Source of the DNA: Paraburkholderia sp. Ac-20340
GTDB lineage: Bacteria > Pseudomonadota > Gammaproteobacteria > Burkholderiales > Burkholderiaceae
Reading direction: 5' to 3'
Length of the DNA stretch: 64,000 nucleotides
Assembly: GCF_017104965.1 (NCBI RefSeq)
Contig: NZ_JAAGPR010000019.1
Span: 1 to 64,000, forward strand
Positions 33,643 to 43,098 of this stretch are shown piece after piece. How positions within the stretch are numbered: position 1 is the stretch's first letter; the number at the start of each line of letters is the position of its first letter. The notes beneath the pieces were generated by a model. That model had not been told where the DNA came from. It was given only the letters and a program-made list of their open reading frames with translations, and did not search any database. A program made the position numbers and the translations under genes.

Positions 33643-35655
33643 TCATGCGTTGGATGTGGGGTCGCCGGGGGTGTCGCCCATCGTGTCGCTTATCGTGTCG
33701 TCGGCCTTCGGCGTTTTGGTCGATGCAGCGTGCTCTGCGCGTGCGCCGCGTTCCGCAAGCTTGCCGTCGTAACGCTCGCGCGCTTCGCGCACGGCCGCTC
33801 GCGGCGAGACTTCCGGCACCGCGACTTCCCACCACCAGCCGCCGTCTTCGGTTGTGCGGGCCGGGTCGGTATCGATGCTGATGAGGTACGTGCGCGAGGC
33901 CGCGCGGGCGCGTTGCAGCGCCGCTTCGAGTTCCGCGACATTGGCGACGTGCTCGGCCTGCGCGCCCAGCGAACGCGCGTGCGAAGCGAAGTCGATACGC
34001 GGCGCACCGAGCGGCCCTTGCGCGCAATCCTCGAACAGATTGTTGAATGGCGCGCTGCCGCAAGCCTGCTGAAGCCGGTTGATACAGCCATAACCGCGAT
34101 TGTCCAGCACGACGACGATGAGCTTCGCGCCCAGCATCACCGAAGTGGCGATTTCGCTGTTCATCATCAGATAGCTGCCGTCGCCGACCATCACGATCAC
34201 TTCGCGTTCGGGCCGCGCGAGCTTGGCGCCGAGTCCGCCCGCGATTTCGTAGCCCATGCACGAATAGCCGTATTCGACGTGATACGCGCCGGGCTGGCCC
34301 GCGCGCCAGAGCTTGTGCAGTTCGGCGGGCAGCGTGCCGGCGGCACAGACGACAATATCTTCGGTGTACGAACGGCTCGATGAGCGCTGCACCGCGCCGA
34401 TCACATCGGCATCGTAGGGCAGGCAGTTGCGTTCCTGCGGCGCGTGCGTGAGCTTGTCGACGCTCGCGCGCCATTCGTTGGCCAGACGCAGGGCTTTGGC
34501 GCTCCAGTCGGCTTCGGCGCGCCAGTGCACGAGCGCTTCGTCGAGCGCGTCGAGCGCGAGCTTTGCATCGGCCTGCACGGCCACACTATTGAGCTTGAGC
34601 GTGTCGAAACCATTGGCGTTGATGCTGACGATATGCGCTTTCGCGAACAGCGAGTTCGAGCCGGTCGTGAAGTCCTGCAGACGCGTGCCGACGGCCAGCA
34701 CGCAATCGGCCTCGCTTGCGAGCGCATTGGCAGCGGGTGAGCCCGTCACGCCGATCGCCCCCGCGTTGAGCGGATCGTCCCACGCAAGCGCGCCTTTGCC
34801 GGCCTGCGTTTCCACCACCGGAATGCCGTGCGCAGCCGCAAAGGCCTGCAATTGCGGTGCCGCGCGCGAATAAAGCACGCCGCCGCCCGCGACGATCACC
34901 GGCCGCTTCGCGCGATGAAGCTGTGCAATCGCGGCATCGATTTCCGTCTGCACCGGCGCGGGCGCATGGAAACTCACGAGACGCGGCGTGAAAAAGCTCG
35001 CGGGATAATCCCACGCCATCGTCTGCACGTCCTGCGGCAGCGCGAGCGTCACGGGGCCGCACAGCGCGGCATCGGTGAGCACGCGCAGCGCGCGCGGCAG
35101 GGCAGTGAGCAACTGCGCGGGATGCACGATGCGATCGAAGTAGCGCGAAACGGGCTTGAGCGCGTCGTTCGCGGAAAGGCCGCCATCCTGCAGATCTTCG
35201 ATCTGTTGCAGCACCGGATCGGGTTCGCGCGAAACGAAGATATCGCCGGGCAGCAGCAACACCGGCAAGCGATTCACATGCGCGAGCGCGGCGGCGGTGA
35301 CGAGGTTGGTCGCGCCAGGACCGATCGACGTGGTGACCGCCATCATGCGGCGGCGAAAGTGCGCCTTCGCGTAGGCAATTGCGCTGTGCGCCATGGCCTG
35401 CTCGTTGTGCGCGCGCAGCGTCGGCAATTCATGCCGATACTGATAGAGCGCTTCGCCAAGCCCGGCCACGTTGCCATGCCCGAAGATCGCGAATACGCCG
35501 CCGAACAGCGGTTCGGTGCGGCCCGAGCCGTCTTCGCACGCCACGCGCTGCGCCGCGAGATAGCGCACCAGCGCCTGCGCGGCGGTGAGGCGCACGGTGG
35601 CGCTCTGCGTGTGTTCCTGCGCCGCGCTGGAGATGGGAGCGATGCGTTGATTCAT
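33643..35655 (-). CDS. iolD: 3D-(3,5/4)-trihydroxycyclohexane-1,2-dione hydrolase
   Basis: A 670-residue thiamine-diphosphate enzyme that opens the inositol ring to give 5-deoxy-glucuronate. The N-terminal pyrimidine-binding domain has the catalytic Glu in LRAHNEQAMAH (about 83). A central domain follows, then the C-terminal ThDP/Mg motif that runs from GDGSYLMMN to DNRGYG (about 510-545). ATG 35655 overlaps the stop of the iolC fusion gene (ATGA). It is preferred over an upstream in-frame ATG inside that gene because the family starts here. Confidence 0.95.
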   Translation of the reverse strand: MNQRIAPISSAAQEHTQSATVRLTAAQALVRYLAAQRVACEDGSGRTEPLFGGVFAIFGHGNVAGLGEALYQYRHELPTLRAHNEQAMAHSAIAYAKAHFRRRMMAVTTSIGPGATNLVTAAALAHVNRLPVLLLPGDIFVSREPDPVLQQIEDLQDGGLSANDALKPVSRYFDRIVHPAQLLTALPRALRVLTDAALCGPVTLALPQDVQTMAWDYPASFFTPRLVSFHAPAPVQTEIDAAIAQLHRAKRPVIVAGGGVLYSRAAPQLQAFAAAHGIPVVETQAGKGALAWDDPLNAGAIGVTGSPAANALASEADCVLAVGTRLQDFTTGSNSLFAKAHIVSINANGFDTLKLNSVAVQADAKLALDALDEALVHWRAEADWSAKALRLANEWRASVDKLTHAPQERNCLPYDADVIGAVQRSSSRSYTEDIVVCAAGTLPAELHKLWRAGQPGAYHVEYGYSCMGYEIAGGLGAKLARPEREVIVMVGDGSYLMMNSEIATSVMLGAKLIVVVLDNRGYGCINRLQQACGSAPFNNLFEDCAQGPLGAPRIDFASHARSLGAQAEHVANVAELEAALQRARAASRTYLISIDTDPARTTEDGGWWWEVAVPEVSPRAAVREARERYDGKLAERGARAEHAASTKTPKADDTISDTMGDTPGDPTSNA

Positions 35656-37670
35656 GCCGCTTTCTCCTCGTGCGCCATCGCCGAAGGGGCGTGCGTCTGG
35701 CCCGCCGCCGCGCCGCGCGCCGAACGCCACGCGGCGATCAGCGTTTCGAACGCGTGCCGCACGCGCGCGATGACTTCCTTATCGTCGATTTCGCCTTTGA
35801 GCCACGCGAAGCTCGGCTCGTAGAAGATCGTGCGGCCGACGGTAAAGCCCCGGCAGGTGTCCGATGCCGCCGCTGCCGCGAAGCCGTTCATGAGCTGATC
35901 CATCGGCGCGGAAAGTCCCAGCAGCACCACGCCACGGCAATGTGGATCGCGCTCGGTAATCAGCGCGTCGATCTCGCGCCATTGCGACGCTTCCATCGGT
36001 TCGAGCTTCCACCATTCCGGATAAAGGCCGATGTTGTAGAGCCGCTTGAGCGCGCGATAAACCGTGTCGGGCGCGTTCGGCTTGCCGTTGAGTTTGGGCG
36101 GAATCACTTCGAGCAGCAGTTCGTGGCCGCTCGCCTGCACGGCGTCGTAAAGCGCGCGCAGTTGCGCTTCCTGTTCGAGGCGCTGCTCGATCGGCTCGTC
36201 GGGATGGAACTGCACGAGGCACTTGACCGTGTGACCGATCGGCCAGGCCGCGAGCGTCGTGCCGATCGAGCGGCCATGATCGAACACCAGCGGCACGGAG
36301 CCCGGCAATTCCACCGGACGCCCGATCCACCAGTCGCGCCCGGTCGCGGCATTGAGCGCATCCTGGCCGTAACGATCGTCGATCAGCACGCCAATCTTGC
36401 CTTGCAGGCCCAGTGCGCTTTCGGTCTGCGCGACGGCTTCCACGAAGAGATTCTTCAGGTGCGAGATGCGCGTTTCGCTCGCGCCGGTCTGCTGCGCGAG
36501 ATCGAAGAACTGGTTGCGATGATCGAAGGCGAAACCCAGCACTTCGTCGTACTGCTTGCGCGCGGGTGTGACGCGATGCAGGCGGGCAAGGGTGGCGTCG
36601 CGGTCGGGGCGGCGCATGCGCACGGGATCGGCTTTCGCTTCGCTCAGGAAGTAGTCGAGTTCGGCGGGCGTGGGCATCGCGGGCGCGCAGCCGTGACGCG
36701 AGACCACCAGCGCGCCGCAGGCGTTGGCCGCGCGCGCGCAGTCTTCCAGCGGCGCATCGCGCAGCCAGCCGGACAGAAAGCCCGAGGCAAATGCATCGCC
36801 CGCGCCCAGCACGTTGAGCACGTCGACTTCGACGCCGCGCTGCATCGGCAGATCGTCGAGCGAGGCGGGCACCGCGCCTTCCACGATCTGGCAGCCCAGC
36901 GGCCCGCGTTTGACCAGCAGCGTGCCCGCCGTGACTTCGCGCACACGACTGAGCGCCGCGACCAGATCGTCCTGACCGCCCGCGATGCGGAATTCTTCTT
37001 CCGTGCCGATCACCAGATCGAAGTTCGGCAGAATGCGCTGCAGATGCTCGCTCACGCCCGCGCTGGCGACAAAGCGCGTTTCGCCGTCGGCCTTGCCGGT
37101 GAGGCCCCAAAGCACCGGGCGATAGTCGATATCGAGCACGGTGCGCACGTTGTTGCGGCGCGCGTAGTCGAGCGCTTTCAGGCTGGTGCGGTTGACCTGT
37201 TCGGTGGAGAAGTGCGTGCCCGTGATCAGCAGCGCCTTCGAGGAAGCGATGAAGGCTTCGTCGAAATCGGTGGCATCGACGGCCATATCGGCGCAATTCT
37301 CGCGGTAGAAGATCAGCGGAAACGTATCGCGATCCTTGATGCCCAGCAGCACGAGCGCGGTGAGGCGTTCGTGGTCGATGCGGATATGGCTCGTATCGCA
37401 GCCTTCCTTGGCGAGCGTTTCGGTGAGAAAGCGGCCCATGTGATCGTCGCCGACGCGCGTGAGCATGGCCGATTTCAGCCCGAGGCGCGCGCAGCCAAAC
37501 GCAATATTCGCCGACGAGCCGCCCAGATACTTCGAGAACGTCGATACGTCTTCGAGCCGCGCGCCCACTTGCTGCGCGTAGAGATCGACGCCGAGGCGGC
37601 CGAGGCAGACGATATCGCGGCTGCGCCCGGACGCGAAGCGCGACGACGGATTCGTGACAGAGCTTGTCAT
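35652..37670 (-). CDS. iolC: 5-dehydro-2-deoxygluconokinase fused to DUF2090 aldolase-like domain
   Basis: A 672-residue two-domain enzyme. Residues about 18-335 are a PfkB-family kinase: FSKYLGGSSANIAFGCARLG sugar site, NVLGAGDAFASGFLSG with the catalytic Asp. It phosphorylates 2-deoxy-5-keto-gluconate. Residues about 350-645 form a DUF2090 TIM-barrel domain, thought to supply the IolJ-type aldolase that yields malonate semialdehyde and dihydroxyacetone phosphate. Bacillus uses two separate genes; fusions are common in Burkholderia and rhizobia. ATG 37670 has AGGA six bases upstream, better placed than for ATG 37676. Confidence 0.93.
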   Translation of the reverse strand: MTSSVTNPSSRFASGRSRDIVCLGRLGVDLYAQQVGARLEDVSTFSKYLGGSSANIAFGCARLGLKSAMLTRVGDDHMGRFLTETLAKEGCDTSHIRIDHERLTALVLLGIKDRDTFPLIFYRENCADMAVDATDFDEAFIASSKALLITGTHFSTEQVNRTSLKALDYARRNNVRTVLDIDYRPVLWGLTGKADGETRFVASAGVSEHLQRILPNFDLVIGTEEEFRIAGGQDDLVAALSRVREVTAGTLLVKRGPLGCQIVEGAVPASLDDLPMQRGVEVDVLNVLGAGDAFASGFLSGWLRDAPLEDCARAANACGALVVSRHGCAPAMPTPAELDYFLSEAKADPVRMRRPDRDATLARLHRVTPARKQYDEVLGFAFDHRNQFFDLAQQTGASETRISHLKNLFVEAVAQTESALGLQGKIGVLIDDRYGQDALNAATGRDWWIGRPVELPGSVPLVFDHGRSIGTTLAAWPIGHTVKCLVQFHPDEPIEQRLEQEAQLRALYDAVQASGHELLLEVIPPKLNGKPNAPDTVYRALKRLYNIGLYPEWWKLEPMEASQWREIDALITERDPHCRGVVLLGLSAPMDQLMNGFAAAAASDTCRGFTVGRTIFYEPSFAWLKGEIDDKEVIARVRHAFETLIAAWRSARGAAAGQTHAPSAMAHEEKAA

Positions 37671-37693
37671 TTGCATTCCTGATGAATTCGGTA

Positions 37694-38515
37694 TCAGATC
37701 GTGGCGCCGTCGAGTTCGGCGATCATCTTCTGCATTTCCGCGCCGCCCGCCATCATGTCGAGGACTTCGTTCTTGGTGATCGTGTCCTTCGTGTAGGTGC
37801 CGAGCGAGCGGCCGCGATTGAGCAGCGTGAACGAATCGCCGATCGGGTAGGCGTGGTGGACGTTGTGGGTGATGAAGATCACCGAAATGCCCTTGGCGCG
37901 CGCCGCGTGTATCAGCTTGAGCACGTTGAAGCTCTGCTTCACGCCCAGCGCGGCGGTCGGTTCGTCCAGAATCAGCACGCGGGCGCCGAAGTGAATCGCG
38001 CGCGCAATCGCCAGACACTGGCGCTCGCCGCCCGACATCGTGCCAATCGCCTGATGCGGATCGCGCACATGAATGCCCATTTCCGCGAGACGATCCTTGG
38101 CGATGGCTGCGCTCGCATCGAGATCCATCACGTTGATAAAGCCGAACAGCTTTTTCTGCGGCTCGCGGCCCATAAAGAAGTTGCGAGCGACAGATAGCAG
38201 CGGCACCAGCGCGAGATCCTGATAGACGGTTGCGATGCCAAGGTCGAGCGCGTCTTTCGGCGATTCGAAGCGCACCGGCTTGCCATCGACGTAATACTGG
38301 CCGGTAGTGGGCGCGTGCACGCCGGCCAGCGTCTTGATCAGCGTGGACTTGCCCGCGCCGTTATCGCCGAGCAGACAGTGGACTTCGCCACGCTTGAGGC
38401 GCAGCGTGACGCCGTTGAGCGCAATGACCTTGCCGAAGTGCTTGCTGACGTTATCGAGCGCGAGAATGTAATCCGCATTCGCGTCGTTGGCATTCGCTTG
38501 AGTGGTATCCGACAT
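37694..38515 (-). CDS. sugar-type ABC transporter ATPase (inositol)
   Basis: A 273-residue single-domain ATPase of the ribose/fructose-transporter class: Walker A GDNGAGKST, signature MSGGERQCLAIARAI, Walker B VLILDEPTAAL, switch His in FITHNVHHA. Unlike E. coli RbsA it has one nucleotide-binding domain, as in FrcA-type systems. It lies between the permease and the catabolic genes of the iol operon, so myo-inositol is the likely cargo. The start ATG 38515 follows a GGAGG-type sequence (CGGAGGCCAAC). Confidence 0.92.
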   Translation of the reverse strand: MSDTTQANANDANADYILALDNVSKHFGKVIALNGVTLRLKRGEVHCLLGDNGAGKSTLIKTLAGVHAPTTGQYYVDGKPVRFESPKDALDLGIATVYQDLALVPLLSVARNFFMGREPQKKLFGFINVMDLDASAAIAKDRLAEMGIHVRDPHQAIGTMSGGERQCLAIARAIHFGARVLILDEPTAALGVKQSFNVLKLIHAARAKGISVIFITHNVHHAYPIGDSFTLLNRGRSLGTYTKDTITKNEVLDMMAGGAEMQKMIAELDGATI

Positions 38516-38528
38516 GTTGGCCTCCGTC

Positions 38529-39695
38529 TTACGATTGCGCGACGCGGCGGCGCACATAATGGTTGAAGAGCACGGCCACCAGCAGCATGCCGCCGAGGAA
38601 CACGCGGAACCAGTCCGAATCGATATTCGTGTACGTGATGCCGATCTGCACGACGCCGAAAATCAGCGCACCGAATGCAGCACCGATCACCGATCCATAA
38701 CCGCCCGTGAGCAAGGAGCCGCCGATCACCGCAGCGATGATCGCTTCGAATTCCTTTTGCAAGCCACGATCCGCCGCAGCCGAACCGATGTCGCACACTT
38801 GCAGCACAGCGAACAGGCACGAGCAGAACGCGGTCAGCATGAAGAGCGAAATCTTGACGCGCTTGACCGGCACGCCGACGTTTTTCGCGGCGTTCGCATC
38901 GCCGCCCACGGCGAAGATCCAGTTGCCGTAGCGGGTGCGGGCCAGCGTGAAAGCACCGATGATCACCAGCGCGATCCACCACAGAATCACTTTCGGAATG
39001 CCCGGCACGAGCGGCTGGCCGTTGTCGAGCATCTTGCCGATGCCGACATGCGCGAGCGCCACGAACAGGCCTTTGAACGCCGTGCCATGAAACAGCAGGT
39101 TGGTCACGTAATCCGCTTTCGCGACATCGCCCACGCCGGAGACGATGGTGCGATCGGCGAACATGATCGAGAGCGCGAGCGTCAGGCCGCGCAGGATGAA
39201 CAGGAACGCGAGCGTGACGATGAACGAAGGCAGCCGCGTGCGCATCACGAGGTAGCCGTTGAGTGCGCCCAGCGCCGTGCAGCCCGCGAAGGCGAACAGG
39301 ATCGACAGCGCGATCGGCCAGTGAAAATACATGGTCGGAATGGCGACCATCATGCCCGCGAAGCCGATCATCGAACCGATGGAAAGATCGAACTCGCCGG
39401 CGATCATCAGCAGACAGGCGCCAACCGCAAGGATGCCTAAATAAGCAGCCACTTGAGACCAGTTCATCACGCCATCGAGGTCGAACATCCCGGACCCGCC
39501 TGCGCCAATCGCGAATACGGCGAACACGAGCACGGTCCCCGAAATCGCGGCGAATTCCGGCCGGCCGAGCAGAAGGCCGAACCACGATTCATGGCGTACG
39601 CGTTCGTCGGTGGCCGCGGCGTTCGCGGTCGGCGGCGTGGCGGCATCGCTGCCGTCCGGTGCGTGCGAGGGAAAGTGTTTGCCGGCTACACCCAT
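38529..39695 (-). CDS. sugar-type ABC transporter permease (inositol)
   Basis: A 388-residue RbsC/FrcB-like permease with about ten helices. MIAGEFDLSIGSMIGFAGM near 117 and the cytoplasmic coupling loop AVGGDANAAKNVGVPVKRVK (about 273) are the family hallmarks. The N-terminal 40 residues are a hydrophilic Ala/Pro-rich tail. Encoded 13 bases upstream of the ATPase gene. A GGAGA precedes ATG 39695. Confidence 0.93.
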   Translation of the reverse strand: MGVAGKHFPSHAPDGSDAATPPTANAAATDERVRHESWFGLLLGRPEFAAISGTVLVFAVFAIGAGGSGMFDLDGVMNWSQVAAYLGILAVGACLLMIAGEFDLSIGSMIGFAGMMVAIPTMYFHWPIALSILFAFAGCTALGALNGYLVMRTRLPSFIVTLAFLFILRGLTLALSIMFADRTIVSGVGDVAKADYVTNLLFHGTAFKGLFVALAHVGIGKMLDNGQPLVPGIPKVILWWIALVIIGAFTLARTRYGNWIFAVGGDANAAKNVGVPVKRVKISLFMLTAFCSCLFAVLQVCDIGSAAADRGLQKEFEAIIAAVIGGSLLTGGYGSVIGAAFGALIFGVVQIGITYTNIDSDWFRVFLGGMLLVAVLFNHYVRRRVAQS

Positions 39696-39838
39696 GATGT
39701 CTCCTATCTACCCGGATCACTGCGATGCAGGTTCGATCCGGTAATTAGACGCGCGGCGTTGCATGCGTTTGACGAGGCAGGTTCGCGCGGTGTGGACCGC
39801 CGCGTGCCGCGCCGCGCGTGACTGACGAAAAGAACAGA

Positions 39839-40900
39839 TCAGCGGTACTGACCCGCGTACTTCACGACCTTGTCCAGATTCTCCCTGGTGATGAAGCCCG
39901 GGCCCGAGCGGATATTTTTCGGGCCGTAGGACGGTTGCAGGCCATAGGTATCGAGGCGCTGCTTGAATTTCGGATTCGCTTCGAGGATCTGGCGAATCTT
40001 CGCGGGATCGGTGGTGTGATCCTTCTTCACGATCGCCAGCACGGCCACCGGGATATAGCCCTGCAGGTAGGGCTGCTGGTCGATGGCGAACTGGATCGTG
40101 CCCGCGCGAATCGCCTTGGCGATTTCATCCGAGAAGTCGAAGGTGCAGAAGTAGATCTTGCCCGCGAGGCCCATTTGCTGGACCGCCTTGAGCGTGGCTG
40201 CGGCCGGCACGGGGCCGAGCGTGAGGATCGCGCCCGTGTTCGGATGGTTGCGCAGATAGGCGCTGACCTTCGACTGGATTTCCGTCGGGTCCTGGCCCGA
40301 GTCGATCGTCGAGGTCTTGTAATCGACGCCAATCGCATCGGCGAAACCGCGGCAGCGATCGAACGACACCGTGTTGGTGGCGATGTGATTCACGCACAGG
40401 AACGACTTCACGCCGGCGGCCTTGGCCTTTTCGCCAGCGGCGTGGCCCGCCACATATTCGGGCTGACCCACGTGCATGATCGCGCCGAGTTGCGCGCTTT
40501 GTTCTTCAGTGCCGGAATTGATCGTCACGAGCGGGATCTTCTTGGCCGTGACCTTGCCGATCGAGCTCTTGAGCACGTCGAAGTCGGCGATGGTGGTGAT
40601 GACGCCGTCGTAGTTACGCGCAGCCGCCTGCTCGATCAGACGCGCCATGTCCGCGATGTCGCCGTTGGGCGGATTGCGGTAGTCGGTTTCGACGTTGAAA
40701 TCTTCGTCGGCCTGCTTGATGGCGTTCTTGATCACGTTCCACCACGAGTCCGAATCCGGCGCGTGGCTGATGAGGACGAAGTGCGCGTCGGCGGCCTGCG
40801 CCGTTGGTGCGGCCATTACGCTCAAGCCGGTCAAACCCGCTGCCAGCGCGAGCGCCGCAGCCAGCCTTCGGAGCATGGTCTTGCCCTTGCGTTGCGTCAT
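39839..40900 (-). CDS. periplasmic inositol/sugar-binding protein
   Basis: A 353-residue type I periplasmic binding protein. The signal peptide is cleaved after AQA (about residue 36). A ribose-binding-like fold follows: FVLISHAPDSDSWWNVIKNA, DYDGVITTIADFD-type strand, GAIMHVGQPEYVAGHAAG. ATG 40900 is chosen over GTG 40909 because AGGTGGAG is placed correctly for it. First gene of the leftward iol operon. The 143-base gap after it contains a GC-rich hairpin (around 39782-39822). Such hairpins often let the binding protein be made in excess of the membrane subunits. Confidence 0.93.
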   Translation of the reverse strand: MTQRKGKTMLRRLAAALALAAGLTGLSVMAAPTAQAADAHFVLISHAPDSDSWWNVIKNAIKQADEDFNVETDYRNPPNGDIADMARLIEQAAARNYDGVITTIADFDVLKSSIGKVTAKKIPLVTINSGTEEQSAQLGAIMHVGQPEYVAGHAAGEKAKAAGVKSFLCVNHIATNTVSFDRCRGFADAIGVDYKTSTIDSGQDPTEIQSKVSAYLRNHPNTGAILTLGPVPAAATLKAVQQMGLAGKIYFCTFDFSDEIAKAIRAGTIQFAIDQQPYLQGYIPVAVLAIVKKDHTTDPAKIRQILEANPKFKQRLDTYGLQPSYGPKNIRSGPGFITRENLDKVVKYAGQYR

Positions 40901-40975
40901 TGTCTCCACCTTTCTCGGTCTGTCGTTCGTTTTTGGGGTGAGCCCCGCGAGCGAATTCTCCGGCGCTCATCGACA

Positions 40976-41004
40976 AGATTAGGCGATCGTCCGAGGGCTT
41001 GCAA
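40976..41004 (-). promoter_or_regulatory. promoter of the leftward iol operon
   Basis: On the minus strand TTGCAA (41004-40999), a 17-base spacer and TAATCT (40981-40976). The transcript would start near 40969, about 70 bases before the binding-protein gene. Confidence 0.55.
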
Positions 41005-41028
41005 CAGAAATTTCATTACAAATAAAAA

Positions 41029-41044
41029 TGGAAAATCTGTTCCA
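41029..41044. promoter_or_regulatory. IolR-type operator GGAA-N6-TTCC
   Basis: TGGAA-AATCTG-TTCCA is a perfect 5+5 palindrome. It exactly fits the GGAA-N6-TTCC motif reported for the RpiR-type repressor IolR of Sinorhizobium meliloti. It lies between the divergent iol operon and its RpiR-type regulator gene. It overlaps the -35 of the rightward promoter and sits 25 bases upstream of the leftward -35. Confidence 0.7.
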
Positions 41045-41068
41045 TTCCGTGCGGGCGCTGCCTATAAT
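41040..41068 (+). promoter_or_regulatory. promoter of the rpiR-type regulator / iolG unit
   Basis: TTCCAT (41040-41045), 17 bases, perfect TATAAT (41063-41068). The -35 shares bases with the right half of the GGAA-N6-TTCC operator, which suggests autorepression. Confidence 0.6.
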
Positions 41069-41157
41069 CGGCTCCGTTAGCCTCGTCCGTATCGCCCGCC
41101 CAGCAAGGGTTTGCGGCAGTGCGGCAAAGGGCAGGGGTAAAAGCAGGGAAAACGATC

Positions 41158-42048
41158 ATGGCGGATGAAACCAGCGACGCTGTAGCAGGCGTGGACGATT
41201 TGATGCAGCGCATCGCACACGATTACGAGGCGCTGCCGCGGCAGCTCAAAAGCATTGCCACGTATATCGAGCAGAACCGCGCGAGCGTGATGATGGACCG
41301 CACGAGCGACATCGCCGCGAGTTGCGGCGTGCATCCTTCGGCGGTGGTGCGCTTTGCGCAGCGCTTCGGCTTTTCGGGGTTTTCCGATCTGCAGGCGGTG
41401 TTTCGCCAGGCGTATGCGGGACAGGGCGTATCGGCGACGAGCTATCAGCAGCGCATCCGCCAGTTGATCGACGCAAAGGATGGCGAGGCGAGCCCGGAAA
41501 TGGGCGGTTCGGTGGCGCGCGAGTTTATCGGCGCGTGCCGTAGCGGGCTGGACGAACTGGAAGCGGGTCTCGACGACGCGCAGTTCGACGCCGCCGTGCA
41601 GATGCTCGAACACGCGGACAACATCTACGTGATTGGCGTGCGCCGCTCGTTTCCGGTCGCCAGCTACATCGTCTATGCGCTGCAACACACGCGCAAACGC
41701 GTGCATCTGGTTTCGGGCCTCGGCGGCATGTATCACGAGCAGATTCGCAGCGTGAGAAAGGGCGACGTAGTGGTCGCCATCAGTTTCGCGCCGTACGGCA
41801 AGGAGACGCAGTATTGCCTGCGCACGGCGCAGCAGCATCAGGCGAAGACGCTGGTGATTACCGATAGCCAGCTCTCGCCGCTCGCGCGTCACGCCGATGC
41901 GCAACTCTATGTGAAGGAGGGGAGCGCATTTGCGTTCCGCTCGCTGACCAGCACGTTCTGTCTGTGCCAGGCGCTGTTCGTGGCGCTCGCGTACCGGCTC
42001 GAACTCAACGTAGAAGAATCGACCGACCCTGGAGGATACGATGACTGA
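41158..42048 (+). CDS. RpiR-family regulator of inositol catabolism (IolR type)
   Basis: A 296-residue regulator. The N-terminal HTH_6 domain (about 8-85) has the recognition region CGVHPSAVVRFAQRFGFSGFSDLQ. A C-terminal SIS sugar-phosphate-binding domain (about 130-265) contains IGVRRSFPVASY and ISFAPYGKET. It probably represses both iol units and is released by a phosphorylated inositol breakdown product, as in rhizobia (inference from family and position). ATG 41158 follows AGGGA. Its stop lies inside the start of iolG (8-base overlap), so the two are translationally coupled. Confidence 0.9.
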   Translation: MADETSDAVAGVDDLMQRIAHDYEALPRQLKSIATYIEQNRASVMMDRTSDIAASCGVHPSAVVRFAQRFGFSGFSDLQAVFRQAYAGQGVSATSYQQRIRQLIDAKDGEASPEMGGSVAREFIGACRSGLDELEAGLDDAQFDAAVQMLEHADNIYVIGVRRSFPVASYIVYALQHTRKRVHLVSGLGGMYHEQIRSVRKGDVVVAISFAPYGKETQYCLRTAQQHQAKTLVITDSQLSPLARHADAQLYVKEGSAFAFRSLTSTFCLCQALFVALAYRLELNVEESTDPGGYDD

Positions 42049-43048
42049 TGGAAAGACGCTGAACGTCGCGGTTTTTGGCGCGGGCCGTATTGGCCGCATT
42101 CACGCGGCGAATCTCGCGCGCCAGCCCGGCGTGCGTCTGAAGTACGTGATCGACGTGAACCGCGAGGCCGCCGCCGCGCTTGCCGCGCAGCATGGCGCGC
42201 AGGTCGTCGATGTCGATAGCGCATTCGGCGACAAGGAAATCGACGCGACGGTTATCTGCTCGTCCACCGATACGCACTCCGAACTGATTCTGAAATCGGC
42301 GGCAGCGGGCAAGCATATCTTCTGCGAAAAGCCCGTCGATCTCGCCATCGGCCGCGCGCGCGAGTGCGCCGAAGCGGTCGCGCGTGCAGGCGTGGTCGCG
42401 ATGATCGGCTTTCAGCGCCGTTACGATCCCACGTTCGCGGCGCTCAAGACGCGGCTGGATGCGGGCGAAATCGGCACGCCGGAAATGCTGATCGTGACGA
42501 GCCGCGATCCGGGCGCGCCGCCCGTCGAGTACATCAAGCATTCGGGCGGCATCTTCAAGGACATGCTGATTCACGACTTCGACATCTTCCGCTGGATTCT
42601 CGACGACGAAGCCGAAAGCGTGCACGCCACCGGAAGCTGCCTGTCCGATCCGGCGATCGCCGATGCGGGCGATATCGATTCGACCGCCGTGACGATCCGC
42701 ACGAAGCGCGGACGCCTTTGCCAGATCAACACGGCGCGGCGCGCGGCCTATGGCTACGATCAGCGCTTCGAGATTCTCGGCAGCGAAGGCATGTTGCAGG
42801 CGGGCAATATGAAGCCGACCGAAGTGGTGGCGTGGTCGAAGACTTCGGTGGCGCAGGATGTGCCGGAAGCCTTCTTTCTCGAACGCTATCGCGCGGCGTA
42901 CGCGCGCGAAATGGCGCATTTCCACGAAGCGGTGACGCAGGGCGTGCCGGTGCGCACGAGCGTCGCCGATGGTTTGAAAGCGCTCGAACTGGCCGAAGCG
43001 GCGGCGTTGTCGTGGCGCGAAGGACGTGTGGTGAAGCTGGGCGGTTGA
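42041..43048 (+). CDS. iolG: inositol 2-dehydrogenase (Gfo/Idh/MocA family)
   Basis: A 335-residue NAD-dependent dehydrogenase that oxidises myo-inositol to 2-keto-myo-inositol, the first catabolic step. An N-terminal Rossmann fold has the GAGRIGRIH motif. The catalytic EKP lies in FCEKPVDL (about 94-98), and the C-terminal alpha/beta domain has HDFDIFRW with the catalytic His/Asp (about 176). GGAGGATACG places ATG 42041, which overlaps the end of the regulator gene. A terminator follows at 43065. Confidence 0.93.
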   Translation: MTDGKTLNVAVFGAGRIGRIHAANLARQPGVRLKYVIDVNREAAAALAAQHGAQVVDVDSAFGDKEIDATVICSSTDTHSELILKSAAAGKHIFCEKPVDLAIGRARECAEAVARAGVVAMIGFQRRYDPTFAALKTRLDAGEIGTPEMLIVTSRDPGAPPVEYIKHSGGIFKDMLIHDFDIFRWILDDEAESVHATGSCLSDPAIADAGDIDSTAVTIRTKRGRLCQINTARRAAYGYDQRFEILGSEGMLQAGNMKPTEVVAWSKTSVAQDVPEAFFLERYRAAYAREMAHFHEAVTQGVPVRTSVADGLKALELAEAAALSWREGRVVKLGG

Positions 43049-43064
43049 TAGACGGATCGAGCGG

Positions 43065-43098
43065 GCGCCGCTTTTCATGGTATGAAGCGGCGCTTTTT
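43065..43098 (+). terminator. terminator after iolG
   Basis: GCGCCGCTT (43065-43073) pairs with AAGCGGCGC (43085-43093), with further CAT/ATG pairing and a five-T run at 43094-43098. It lies only 42 bases before the next dehydrogenase gene, so downstream expression needs read-through or a promoter inside that short gap. Confidence 0.88.
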
